This document shows, piece after piece, positions 7,866-15,418 of a stretch of DNA of 64,000 bases. Both the position numbers and the translations under genes were made by a program. The stretch's first letter is position 1, and the number at the start of each line of letters is the position of its first letter. The DNA is from Bacillus_BD sp963787345 (lineage in GTDB: Bacteria > Bacillota > Bacilli > Bacillales > Cytobacillaceae), in the NCBI GenBank assembly GCA_963787345.1, contig CAWBCW010000011.1, forward strand, positions 558,001 through 622,000, given 5' to 3'. Below the pieces are notes generated by a model. It was given only the letters and a program-made list of their open reading frames with translations. It did not search any database and had not been told where the DNA came from.

Positions 7866-8417
7866 TTGGCAAAGAAAAAAAATGAACTCTGGGAATGGGT
7901 TAAGGCACTTGTTATAGCGGTTGTATTAGCTGCTGTCATCCGTTATTTCTTTTTTGCACCAATTGTCGTAGACGGATTGTCAATGGCGCCGACGTTACAG
8001 GACCAAGATCGAATGATTGTTAATAAATTTAGTTATACGGTTGGAGAACCAAAGAGATTTGACATCATCGTTTTTCATGCTCCTGAGAATAAGGATTATA
8101 TTAAACGTGTGATTGGATTACCTGGGGACACGATTGAGTATAAAGATGATGTTCTATATATTAATGGTGAGTCATATGAGGAGCCCTATTTACAATTGTT
8201 AAAAGAGACTACTTTAGACGGTCCTTTAACTGAACCGTTTACCTTAAAGGAAAAAATCGGGCAAGAAACAGTACCAGAAGGTGAGCTTTTTGTTATGGGG
8301 GATAATCGACGCTATAGCAAAGACAGTAGACATATTGGAACAGTACCAATGGAAGAAGTACTTGGAAGAACGAGCATCGTTTATTGGCCTATGGAAGATA
8401 TAGGGCTAGTAAAATAG
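7866..8417 (+). CDS. lepB: Type I signal peptidase (LepB/SipS-like)
   Basis: This membrane serine protease of 183 aa cleaves Sec and Tat signal peptides on the outer face. One N-terminal membrane segment (about residues 12-30) is followed by the catalytic Ser39 in DGLSMAPTL and Lys80 in YIKRVIGLPGD, and the box-E motif GDNRRYSKDSR. The TTG at 7866 is chosen as the start: GGTGGGGGA (7853-7861) precedes it and the protein then begins MAKKKNELWEW. An ATG at 7851 lies inside that ribosome site. A terminator precedes it, so it probably has its own promoter; a TATAAT at 7814-7819 lacks a clear -35. Confidence 0.93.
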   Translation: MAKKKNELWEWVKALVIAVVLAAVIRYFFFAPIVVDGLSMAPTLQDQDRMIVNKFSYTVGEPKRFDIIVFHAPENKDYIKRVIGLPGDTIEYKDDVLYINGESYEEPYLQLLKETTLDGPLTEPFTLKEKIGQETVPEGELFVMGDNRRYSKDSRHIGTVPMEEVLGRTSIVYWPMEDIGLVK

Positions 8418-8432
8418 ACAGGAGGAATCATT

Positions 8433-9293
8433 TTGACTATTCAATGGTTTCCAGGACATATGGCAAAAGCGAGAAGACAAGTTACCGAAAAGCTAAAACT
8501 AATTGATGTTATTTTTGAATTAGTGGACGCAAGGCTTCCTTTATCTTCCCGCAATCCTATGATTGACGAAATTACCCAGCATAAACCAAGACTAGTGTTA
8601 TTAAATAAAGCAGATATGGCTGATAAAAAAGTCACGAAAGAATGGATCGATTATTTTCATAAACAGGGGCTAAAAGCCATCGCAATTAATTCCAAAGAAG
8701 GATTAGGCATGAAAGAAATCACTTCAGCTGCTCAAGGAATCATGGGGGAAAAATTTGCCCGTTTAAAGGAAAAAGGCGTAAATCCTCGAGCGATTAGAGC
8801 GATGATCGTTGGGATCCCGAATGTTGGTAAATCAACGTTAATTAACAGATTAGCCAAAAAAAATATTACAAAAACGGGAAACACACCAGGTGTTACGAAG
8901 GCACAGCAATGGATTAAAGTGGGGAAAGAACTTGAATTATTGGACACGCCTGGAATTTTATGGCCCAAATTTGAAGACCAGGAAGTAGGTTTAAAGCTTG
9001 CTCTAACAGGGGCTATTAAAGACGCGATTCTAAATCTTGAAGATGTGGCTATATATGGATTGAAAGTTTTGGGAGATTTGTATCCAGAGCGATTAAAGGA
9101 GTATTTTCATCTTGAGGCTGGATTATCTCAAGAGATTGCAGAGACATATGATATTATCGGAAAGAAAAAAGGTTGTTTAATGAACAACGGAGAAACAGAT
9201 TATGATAAAGTCACAGAATTAATTATTCGCGATATTCGCAGTGGAAAATTAGGACCTCTTTCATTGGAAAGACCAAGTGATGAAAGGGAATGA
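8433..9293 (+). CDS. rbgA: Ribosome biogenesis GTPase RbgA (YlqF)
   Basis: This circularly permuted GTPase is needed for late 50S assembly. The motif order is permuted as expected: G4 LLNKADMAD comes first, then G1 GIPNVGKSTLIN, G2/G3 NTPGVTKAQQW and DTPGILWPKF. It is 286 aa, with a C-terminal helical RNA-binding domain. The start is TTG at 8433, 7 nt after AGGAGG (8420-8425). It lies between lepB and rnhB as in many Bacillaceae. Confidence 0.96.
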   Translation: MTIQWFPGHMAKARRQVTEKLKLIDVIFELVDARLPLSSRNPMIDEITQHKPRLVLLNKADMADKKVTKEWIDYFHKQGLKAIAINSKEGLGMKEITSAAQGIMGEKFARLKEKGVNPRAIRAMIVGIPNVGKSTLINRLAKKNITKTGNTPGVTKAQQWIKVGKELELLDTPGILWPKFEDQEVGLKLALTGAIKDAILNLEDVAIYGLKVLGDLYPERLKEYFHLEAGLSQEIAETYDIIGKKKGCLMNNGETDYDKVTELIIRDIRSGKLGPLSLERPSDERE

Positions 9294-9338
9294 TGTGATA
9301 TATGTGGACATCGTTTAATGGGAATAGGAGTTTTAGGA

Positions 9339-10109
9339 GTGGGACTAACAATTAAAGAAATTGAACAACATTTATCAAAAGTAGAGAATCTAAACGATGA
9401 TTTTGTTCAAAAGCTAATGTCGGATGAACGCAAGGGTGTGCAGACTCTTCTAAAAAAGTGGCAGCGTCAGCAGGAGAAATCCCAGATACAACATGAAAAG
9501 TTTATGACTATGATGGGATATGAACGTAAGTATTATGGAGAAGGTTATCAATACATCACGGGGATTGATGAGGTAGGAAGAGGCCCTCTTGCAGGTCCAG
9601 TTGTAGCCTCTGCCGTTATTTTACAACCTGATTTTTATTTACCGGGCATTGATGATTCGAAAAAGTTAACAGAAACAAAGCGGGAAAAGTTTTATGAAAT
9701 TATTAAAGAAAAGGCGGTATCAATTGGAGTTGGGGTTATCGATAACGATGAGATTGATCGCCTGAACATCTACGGTGCAACAAAGAAAGCGATGTTAATG
9801 GCCATTAAACAGTTAAATCCACAACCTGATTTTTTATTGCTAGATGCTGTCAAGCTTGATACTCCGTACGCATCAGAATCACTTATAAAAGGAGACAGCC
9901 TTTCTGTGTCGATTGCTGCTGCATCCATAGTAGCCAAGGTAACCCGTGACCGAATGTTAAAGGAATATGATGCATTATATCCAGGTTATGGTTTTGCGAA
10001 CAATGCAGGTTACGGTACAAAGGAGCATTTGGAAGGACTAAAGAAGTATGGGATAACTCCTATTCATCGCAGGACATTTGCTCCTATAAAGGAATACACA
10101 GATGTATAA
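9339..10109 (+). CDS. rnhB: Ribonuclease HII
   Basis: This enzyme cleaves RNA in RNA-DNA hybrids, including single embedded ribonucleotides. The catalytic acidic residues are in GIDEVGRGPLAGP (Asp, Glu) and FLLLDAVKL (Asp), with a conserved GYGTKEHLE near the C terminus. GTG at 9339 is preferred: AGGAG (9326-9330) lies 8 nt upstream and the product (256 aa) then begins next to LTIKEIEQHL as in B. subtilis. An in-frame ATG at 9318 has no ribosome site. Confidence 0.95.
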   Translation: MGLTIKEIEQHLSKVENLNDDFVQKLMSDERKGVQTLLKKWQRQQEKSQIQHEKFMTMMGYERKYYGEGYQYITGIDEVGRGPLAGPVVASAVILQPDFYLPGIDDSKKLTETKREKFYEIIKEKAVSIGVGVIDNDEIDRLNIYGATKKAMLMAIKQLNPQPDFLLLDAVKLDTPYASESLIKGDSLSVSIAAASIVAKVTRDRMLKEYDALYPGYGFANNAGYGTKEHLEGLKKYGITPIHRRTFAPIKEYTDV

Positions 10110-10124
10110 GGATGATAGATCATC

Positions 10125-11447
10125 ATGAATATGATTTCGAACCTGCTTTCAGGTATGAATACAGAACAAGTACTAGAACCTAAAATATCTTCTTTTCAGC
10201 CTGGACAAATGTTTAAGGGGAAAATTATTAAGCTTTATCCTAATGGGATGGCTTCCCTGCAGGCGGGGAAGCAGAAGGTCGTAGCGCAACTTGAAGCGCC
10301 ATTGGATGTTAGGCATCAATATTGGTTTCAAGTGCAGCCGGGCAGTGGAAAAGTAAGGCTTAAAGTGATCAGTACCATTCCATCTCAATACGGACAAGAT
10401 GAAAACACGGTACGCTCTTTAATCGATGCACTTTCTATATCTGATAAAAGCGTTAAAGACGATACAATAAAGTTTTTCTTAAAAGAACAGCTACCATTAA
10501 CGAAAGATCTACTGGAACAAAGCGGAGCATGGTTAAAAGAGATGCATTCTCTCGAGAAAGGTCATGAAGCGATTAAATTCATGTTACAAAAGCAATTGCC
10601 GTTTTCAAAGGAGACATTCCACGCGATATTGGCTCTCCTTGACGAAAATTCAGTAGCAAATTCAATAGAAAATCTAAAGAGTCATTTACAAAAAGTGCCG
10701 CTATCAAACGTCGGATCAAAACTATTACAGCTATTACAAAATGTTTCACAGTCTTCTATGGATATAGAGCAGATGATGCTTGAAGATCCAGCAATAAAAC
10801 AAAGCTCTTTGATGAATTCCTCTTTGCTTACGAATGAATTTAAGAGGCTCGTAAGTCAAATGGGCTATAACTATGAGAATGATATGATTCAAACATTTGG
10901 GCAAGCGAAGGGAGAACAAAATGAAGGTTCACGTGTTTCCGTAAAACCATTACTAATAGAGTTCATAAAAGAAACCCATCTAGAACCATTAAAAGCGGAT
11001 GCTCAACAACTTCTTAATAAAATAACTGGAATACAGCTTGCAGGGAATGAAAATGGTCCTATCGGGCAGCAGGTAGTTCAAATTCCATTGTTTTTCCCTG
11101 AAAAAACAGTTGATTTAACGGTCCAATGGAATGGCCGGATGAAAAATAATGGAGAACTAGATCCCGATTACTGCAGGGTGGTTTTTTATTTGGAATTAGC
11201 GGCTCTCGGTGAGACTTTCGTAGATATGCAAGTACAGAACCGTATTATTACGATTTCTATTATGAATGAAAATGATAAAATTAAACCAATGGCACAGCCC
11301 CTTATCCCTTACTTAAAAGAACAGTTAAACATGATCAACTATACTTTATCTAATGTACAATTTAGAGATTTTTCACAACCATCTAAAAAGCAACACTCTC
11401 CGATTTATACTAAAAATACATACTCCGGAGTTGATTTAAGAATATGA
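10125..11447 (+). CDS. ylqG: YlqG family protein with FliK-like C terminus
   Basis: This 440-aa protein occupies the ylqG position between rnhB and ylqH. An N-terminal segment (about 20-90) looks like a small beta domain (GQMFKGKIIKLYPNGMASLQ). The middle is helical and low in conservation. The C-terminal ~100 residues (VDLTVQWNGRM through NYTLSNVQFRDF) follow the hydrophobic pattern of the FliK hook-length-control C-terminal domain. Its stop overlaps the ylqH start. No experimental function is known to me; the FliK relation is inferred by pattern. Confidence 0.8.
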   Translation: MNMISNLLSGMNTEQVLEPKISSFQPGQMFKGKIIKLYPNGMASLQAGKQKVVAQLEAPLDVRHQYWFQVQPGSGKVRLKVISTIPSQYGQDENTVRSLIDALSISDKSVKDDTIKFFLKEQLPLTKDLLEQSGAWLKEMHSLEKGHEAIKFMLQKQLPFSKETFHAILALLDENSVANSIENLKSHLQKVPLSNVGSKLLQLLQNVSQSSMDIEQMMLEDPAIKQSSLMNSSLLTNEFKRLVSQMGYNYENDMIQTFGQAKGEQNEGSRVSVKPLLIEFIKETHLEPLKADAQQLLNKITGIQLAGNENGPIGQQVVQIPLFFPEKTVDLTVQWNGRMKNNGELDPDYCRVVFYLELAALGETFVDMQVQNRIITISIMNENDKIKPMAQPLIPYLKEQLNMINYTLSNVQFRDFSQPSKKQHSPIYTKNTYSGVDLRI

Positions 11448-11743
11448 CTGATAAGTTCGTGAAAGTGAAAAAGGAAGCTGTTGCGCTGAGTTATGATGAT
11501 CACCAAATGGTTGCTCCAACCGTCGTTGCAAAAGGAAAAGGAGATACAGCTGAAAGAATTCTTGCACAGGCAAAGGCACATGGAATTCCCGTGCAAGAAG
11601 ACGAAACGCTAGTTGAATTGTTAGGGAAGTTAAATATGAATCAACAAATTCCCGAGGAGCTTTTTCAAGTAGTTGCGGAAGTATTTGCTTTTATATACCG
11701 GCTAGATAAAAAAACAGATCATCATCAAGAAGAATCTGTATAG
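11444..11743 (+). CDS. ylqH: YlqH, FlhB C-terminal domain homologue
   Basis: This 99-aa cytoplasmic protein is similar to the part of FlhB downstream of its autocleavage site. EAVALSYDD, APTVVAKGKG and QQIPEELFQVVAEVFAFIYRL align with YAVALKYDE, APYVVAKGVD and DTIPEELFKAVAEVLAYVYRT of the FlhB encoded at 37606. The NPTH cleavage motif and all membrane helices are missing. Established family name: EscU/YscU/FlhB-type small protein (FhlB). It overlaps ylqG by 4 nt. Confidence 0.9.
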   Translation: MTDKFVKVKKEAVALSYDDHQMVAPTVVAKGKGDTAERILAQAKAHGIPVQEDETLVELLGKLNMNQQIPEELFQVVAEVFAFIYRLDKKTDHHQEESV

Positions 11744-11754
11744 CGGAATAAAAA

Positions 11755-11776
11755 AATAGTGAAAAACCACTATTTA
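11755..11776 (+). terminator. Weak hairpin after ylqH
   Basis: AAATAGTG pairs with CACTATTT across a short A-rich loop. The run that follows is A-rich rather than T-rich on the + strand, so termination strength is doubtful. Confidence 0.4.
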
Positions 11777-11792
11777 AAAATAATTCTTATAA

Positions 11793-11806
11793 TGTAAGCG
11801 GTTGCA
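11793..11806 (+). promoter_or_regulatory. Putative CcpA cre site upstream of sucC
   Basis: TGTAAGCGGTTGCA fits the cre consensus TGTAANCGNTNNCA. It directly abuts a TATAAT (11788-11793), a placement that would block initiation. Carbon catabolite repression of TCA-cycle genes through CcpA is known in Bacillus. The -35 for that TATAAT is poor, so a downstream promoter may be the main one. Confidence 0.5.
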
Positions 11807-11860
11807 CTATAGGTATTATTTTGAATATTTTAAAAAAACTATTATTTTGATTCATTATAG

Positions 11861-11890
11861 TAGACAAGTGACTTTTTATTGAGATAAAAT
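11861..11890 (+). promoter_or_regulatory. Possible sigma-A promoter for sucCD
   Basis: TAGACA (11861-11866), 18 nt, and TAAAAT (11885-11890) lie 110 nt upstream of sucC and downstream of the cre-like site. With this promoter the cre at 11793-11806 would be upstream. Confidence 0.4.
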
Positions 11891-12000
11891 GAAGGTGCAG
11901 TATATTTTTACTAAAGTGAATAGTGGTAATTTTCTGAAAGGAAAAGCTATTAATCTATTAAATACTACTGCTATTAAATAGTTTAGTAGGGGGATGGGAA

Positions 12001-13161
12001 ATGAATATTCATGAGTACCAAGGTAAAGAAATCCTCAGAAAATATGGGGTAACAGTTCCTAATGGTAAAGTGGCTTTCACGGTAGAAGAAGCTGTTGAAG
12101 CAGCAAAAGAACTAGGAACTGATGTGTGTGTTGTAAAAGCACAAATTCATGCTGGAGGACGAGGAAAAGCTGGTGGTGTTAAAGTAGCGAAGAATTTGGA
12201 TGAAGTTCGTACATATGCGAGTGAAATTCTTGGTAAAACACTTATAACACACCAAACAGGTCCAGAAGGAAAAGAAGTAAAGCGTCTATTAATTGAAGAA
12301 GGCTGTGATATTAAAAAAGAATATTACATTGGCCTCGTCTTAGATCGTGCAACTTCTCGCGTTGTGTTAATGGCATCTGAAGAAGGCGGAACAGAAATCG
12401 AAGAAGTGGCAGAAGCTACTCCTGAGAAGATCTTTAAAGAGCAGATCGATCCTGTCGTTGGATTAATGCCATATCAAGCACGCCGAATCGCATTTAATAT
12501 TAATATTCCGCATGAATTAGTGAATCAGGCTGTTAAATTTATGTTGGGACTTTATCGTGCTTATATCGAAAAAGATTGCTCTATTGCAGAAATCAATCCA
12601 CTCGTTGTAACAGGTGACGGAAAAGTAATGGCTTTAGATGCAAAATTGAATTTTGATTCAAATGCTCTATACCGTCAAAAAGATATCGTAGAGTATAGAG
12701 ACTTAGAAGAAGAGGATCCAAAGGAAATTGAAGCATCCAAATATGATTTGAGCTATATTTCACTTGATGGAAATATTGGTTGTATGGTAAATGGTGCCGG
12801 CCTTGCCATGTCTACAATGGATATTATCAAACATTACGGCGGCGATCCTGCTAACTTCTTAGATGTTGGCGGTGGTGCAACGGCAGAAAAGGTAACAGAA
12901 GCGTTCAAAATTATCTTATCTGATGAAAGTGTTAAAGGAATCTTTGTCAATATCTTCGGTGGAATCATGAAATGTGATGTAATCGCTGAAGGTGTTGTAG
13001 AGGCAGCAAAACAAGTTGGTTTACAAGTTCCACTTGTTGTCCGTTTAGAAGGAACGAATGTTGACCTAGGCAGGAAGATTTTAAACGAATCAGGTTTAAA
13101 TATAGTTGCAGCTGGGTCAATGGCTGATGGGGCACAAAAAATCGTTTCGCTAGTTAAATAG
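12001..13161 (+). CDS. sucC: Succinyl-CoA synthetase (ADP-forming) beta subunit
   Basis: This is the ATP-grasp subunit (386 aa) of the TCA-cycle enzyme converting succinyl-CoA and ADP to succinate and ATP. The N-terminal ATP-grasp begins MNIHEYQGKEILRKYGV and contains AQIHAGGRGKAGGVK. The C-terminal CoA-ligase-type domain contains NIFGGIMKCDVIAEG. AGGGGGATGGGAA provides the ribosome site. sucD starts 16 nt after the stop. Confidence 0.98.
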   Translation: MNIHEYQGKEILRKYGVTVPNGKVAFTVEEAVEAAKELGTDVCVVKAQIHAGGRGKAGGVKVAKNLDEVRTYASEILGKTLITHQTGPEGKEVKRLLIEEGCDIKKEYYIGLVLDRATSRVVLMASEEGGTEIEEVAEATPEKIFKEQIDPVVGLMPYQARRIAFNINIPHELVNQAVKFMLGLYRAYIEKDCSIAEINPLVVTGDGKVMALDAKLNFDSNALYRQKDIVEYRDLEEEDPKEIEASKYDLSYISLDGNIGCMVNGAGLAMSTMDIIKHYGGDPANFLDVGGGATAEKVTEAFKIILSDESVKGIFVNIFGGIMKCDVIAEGVVEAAKQVGLQVPLVVRLEGTNVDLGRKILNESGLNIVAAGSMADGAQKIVSLVK

Positions 13162-13176
13162 GAAAGGAGAATCATT

Positions 13177-14079
13177 GTGAGTGTATTTATCAATCAAGAT
13201 ACTAAAGTAATTGTCCAAGGAATCACGGGTTCAACCGCTCTTTTTCATACAAAGCAAATGCTTGAATATGGTACGAAAATTGTAGGAGGAACTTCGCCGG
13301 GTAAAGGCGGTCAAGAAGTAGAAGGAGTGCCTGTTTTTAATACAGTTAAGGAAGCGGTAGATGCTACAGGTGCAGATGCTTCTGTTATTTACGTGCCTGC
13401 TCCATTTGCTGCTGACGCCATTATCGAAGCGACAGATGCCGGAATAGATTTAGCTATTTGTATTACAGAACACATTCCTGTTTTAGATATGGTAAAAGTA
13501 AAACGTTATATGGAAGGCAAGAAAACTCGTCTTATCGGGCCTAACTGTCCCGGAGTCATCTCAGCGGATGAATGTAAAATCGGAATCATGCCTGGTTACA
13601 TTCATAAAAAAGGACATGTTGGTGTAGTTTCTCGTTCGGGCACCTTAACGTACGAGGCAGTACATCAATTAACACAAGCAGGAATTGGTCAAACTACAGC
13701 CGTCGGAATCGGTGGGGATCCAGTTAATGGAACGAACTTTATTGATGTTTTGAAAGCCTTCAATGAAGATCCTGAAACAGAAGCCGTCATTATGATTGGT
13801 GAAATTGGTGGTACAGCTGAAGAAGAGGCAGCATTATGGGTGAAAGAAAATATGACAAAACCAGTTGTTGGATTCATTGGCGGACGTACAGCTCCTCCAG
13901 GAAAGCGTATGGGCCATGCAGGTGCGATTATTTCAGGTGGTAAAGGGACTGCTGATGAAAAAATTCGTGTAATGAACGAGTGTGGGATTAAGGTAGCAGA
14001 TACTCCATCTGTTATGGGAGAAACGTTAATTTCTGTTTTAAAAGAAAAAGGGTTATATGAAAAGTGTAAAACACATTAA
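13177..14079 (+). CDS. sucD: Succinyl-CoA synthetase alpha subunit
   Basis: This 300-aa CoA-binding subunit carries the phosphohistidine in GHAGAIISGGKGTADEK. The Rossmann CoA-binding fold is at the N terminus (VIVQGITGSTALFHTKQM). The GTG start at 13177 follows AAAGGAG. It forms the heterotetramer with SucC. Confidence 0.98.
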   Translation: MSVFINQDTKVIVQGITGSTALFHTKQMLEYGTKIVGGTSPGKGGQEVEGVPVFNTVKEAVDATGADASVIYVPAPFAADAIIEATDAGIDLAICITEHIPVLDMVKVKRYMEGKKTRLIGPNCPGVISADECKIGIMPGYIHKKGHVGVVSRSGTLTYEAVHQLTQAGIGQTTAVGIGGDPVNGTNFIDVLKAFNEDPETEAVIMIGEIGGTAEEEAALWVKENMTKPVVGFIGGRTAPPGKRMGHAGAIISGGKGTADEKIRVMNECGIKVADTPSVMGETLISVLKEKGLYEKCKTH

Positions 14080-14194
14080 TACGATAAGTATAGTTAAAAA
14101 GGCCTCTCTTAGTAGAGGGGCTTGGTTTCCCTGGCTAAATGCTATATTATTACTTCATAGACACATTTATTATTTATACAACGGAGGATTCCTT

Positions 14195-15082
14195 ATGAAT
14201 GAATTTACAAAAAGGTTAATTCATCTACACCATTGCAGGGGAATAAGTTGGAATCTAATCTACAATATCCTCAAAAAAGACCCTCAATTGACCCATCTTT
14301 ATCAGCAGGATCTACTAGACTATATATCTTCACAAACAGCTCCTAAAACCATCCTTGATGACTTACACTCTCAAAAGTTAAGGAATAAGATTTTAGATTA
14401 TGAAATGTTCAATATAAAGGCGATTACAATATTTGATAAGGAGTATCCTGTATTATTACGTGAAACTTATAAGCCGCCATGGGTTTTATACTGCATTGGG
14501 GATATACGTCTATTGACGCTGAATACATTACTAGCTGTGGTTGGTTCTAGGCTTGCAACGAATTATGGCAAGAAAGTAATACAATTATTATTTCCGCCAT
14601 TAATTCAGCAAAACTATACGATTGTCAGTGGTTTGGCTTTAGGTATCGATGCTTCGGCGCATGCTGCTGCCATAAAATTAAAAGGACATACAATTGGTGT
14701 GATCGCTGGGGGATTCCAACATCTATATCCGAAAGAAAATATACCTTTAGCTCATGAAATGATGAAAAACCATCTCGTTATATCAGAATATCCACCAAAC
14801 ACAAGGCCGCAAAAGTGGCATTTTCCAATGCGTAATCGGATTATTGCAGGAATCAGCCGGGGAACATTGATTGTCGAAGCAAAGAAAAGTAGCGGATCGC
14901 TAATTACAGCTAATTATGCTGTACAAGAAGGCAGAGAAGTTTTTGCTGTTCCAGGTCTTATTTCAAGTACATATTCTATTGGTACAAATGAATTGATTCA
15001 GCAGGGTGCAAAATTGGTATGCTCTGCTCAAGATATTATTGAGGAATTATCGTACCCTGTAAAAAGCAAGCAACTGTTTTAA
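14195..15082 (+). CDS. dprA: DNA processing protein DprA (Smf)
   Basis: DprA loads RecA on incoming single-stranded DNA during transformation. The protein is 295 aa, with an N-terminal helical SAM-like region and a Rossmann fold containing VVGSRLATNYG, IVSGLALGIDASAHAAA and HFPMRNRIIAGISRG. The C-terminal winged helix found in some families is absent, as in B. subtilis. ATG at 14195 is chosen for GGAGG at 14183-14187; an upstream in-frame ATG at 14057 would run through the end of sucD. Its presence suggests competence potential. Confidence 0.95.
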   Translation: MNEFTKRLIHLHHCRGISWNLIYNILKKDPQLTHLYQQDLLDYISSQTAPKTILDDLHSQKLRNKILDYEMFNIKAITIFDKEYPVLLRETYKPPWVLYCIGDIRLLTLNTLLAVVGSRLATNYGKKVIQLLFPPLIQQNYTIVSGLALGIDASAHAAAIKLKGHTIGVIAGGFQHLYPKENIPLAHEMMKNHLVISEYPPNTRPQKWHFPMRNRIIAGISRGTLIVEAKKSSGSLITANYAVQEGREVFAVPGLISSTYSIGTNELIQQGAKLVCSAQDIIEELSYPVKSKQLF

Positions 15083-15418
15083 CGGTGAATAAAATTGTCT
15101 AAAATATACTTGATTTAGCTAACTTTTTGATAAATGTTAAATGAAAAGGTTGAAATTATTTGCAAACTGTTATACATTTTGCAACATAACCAATTAATAT
15201 TTTACCTCATATATGTATACTTCATGAGCGTATAAGGTTGAAACCGTTTACGAAACAAGTAATAAAAAGAATCTTAAATTATAGAATGGTTTTTCATTAT
15301 CATTTGACAGATATGTCAGAAATGGATGATAATAGTGAATATTTTAAGATGAAAGTAAAATAGAAGAATATTATAGAAGAATATTGCGGATAGTATCCCT
15401 CTTGAGGAGGATTTTAGA
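15083..15418 (+). other. 336-nt non-coding gap before topA
   Basis: No gene with a plausible ribosome site is visible. The stretch is AT-rich. It holds a sigma-A-like promoter (15304-15333), a near-cre sequence TGAAACCGTTTACG (15239-15252, one mismatch at the last base of the consensus) and the topA ribosome site GAGGAGG. A 1-2 hundred-base topA leader is implied. Confidence 0.6.
15304..15333 (+). promoter_or_regulatory. Sigma-A type promoter for topA
   Basis: TTGACA (15304-15309) is a perfect -35, followed after 18 nt by GATAAT (15328-15333), about 85 nt upstream of topA. The spacer contains TGACAGATATGTCA, a dyad (TGACA/TGTCA). Confidence 0.6.

Noticed and set aside
12834..13193. 119-codon minus-strand frame over the end of sucC
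   Set aside because: It is an antisense shadow of sucC and contains no recognisable domain.
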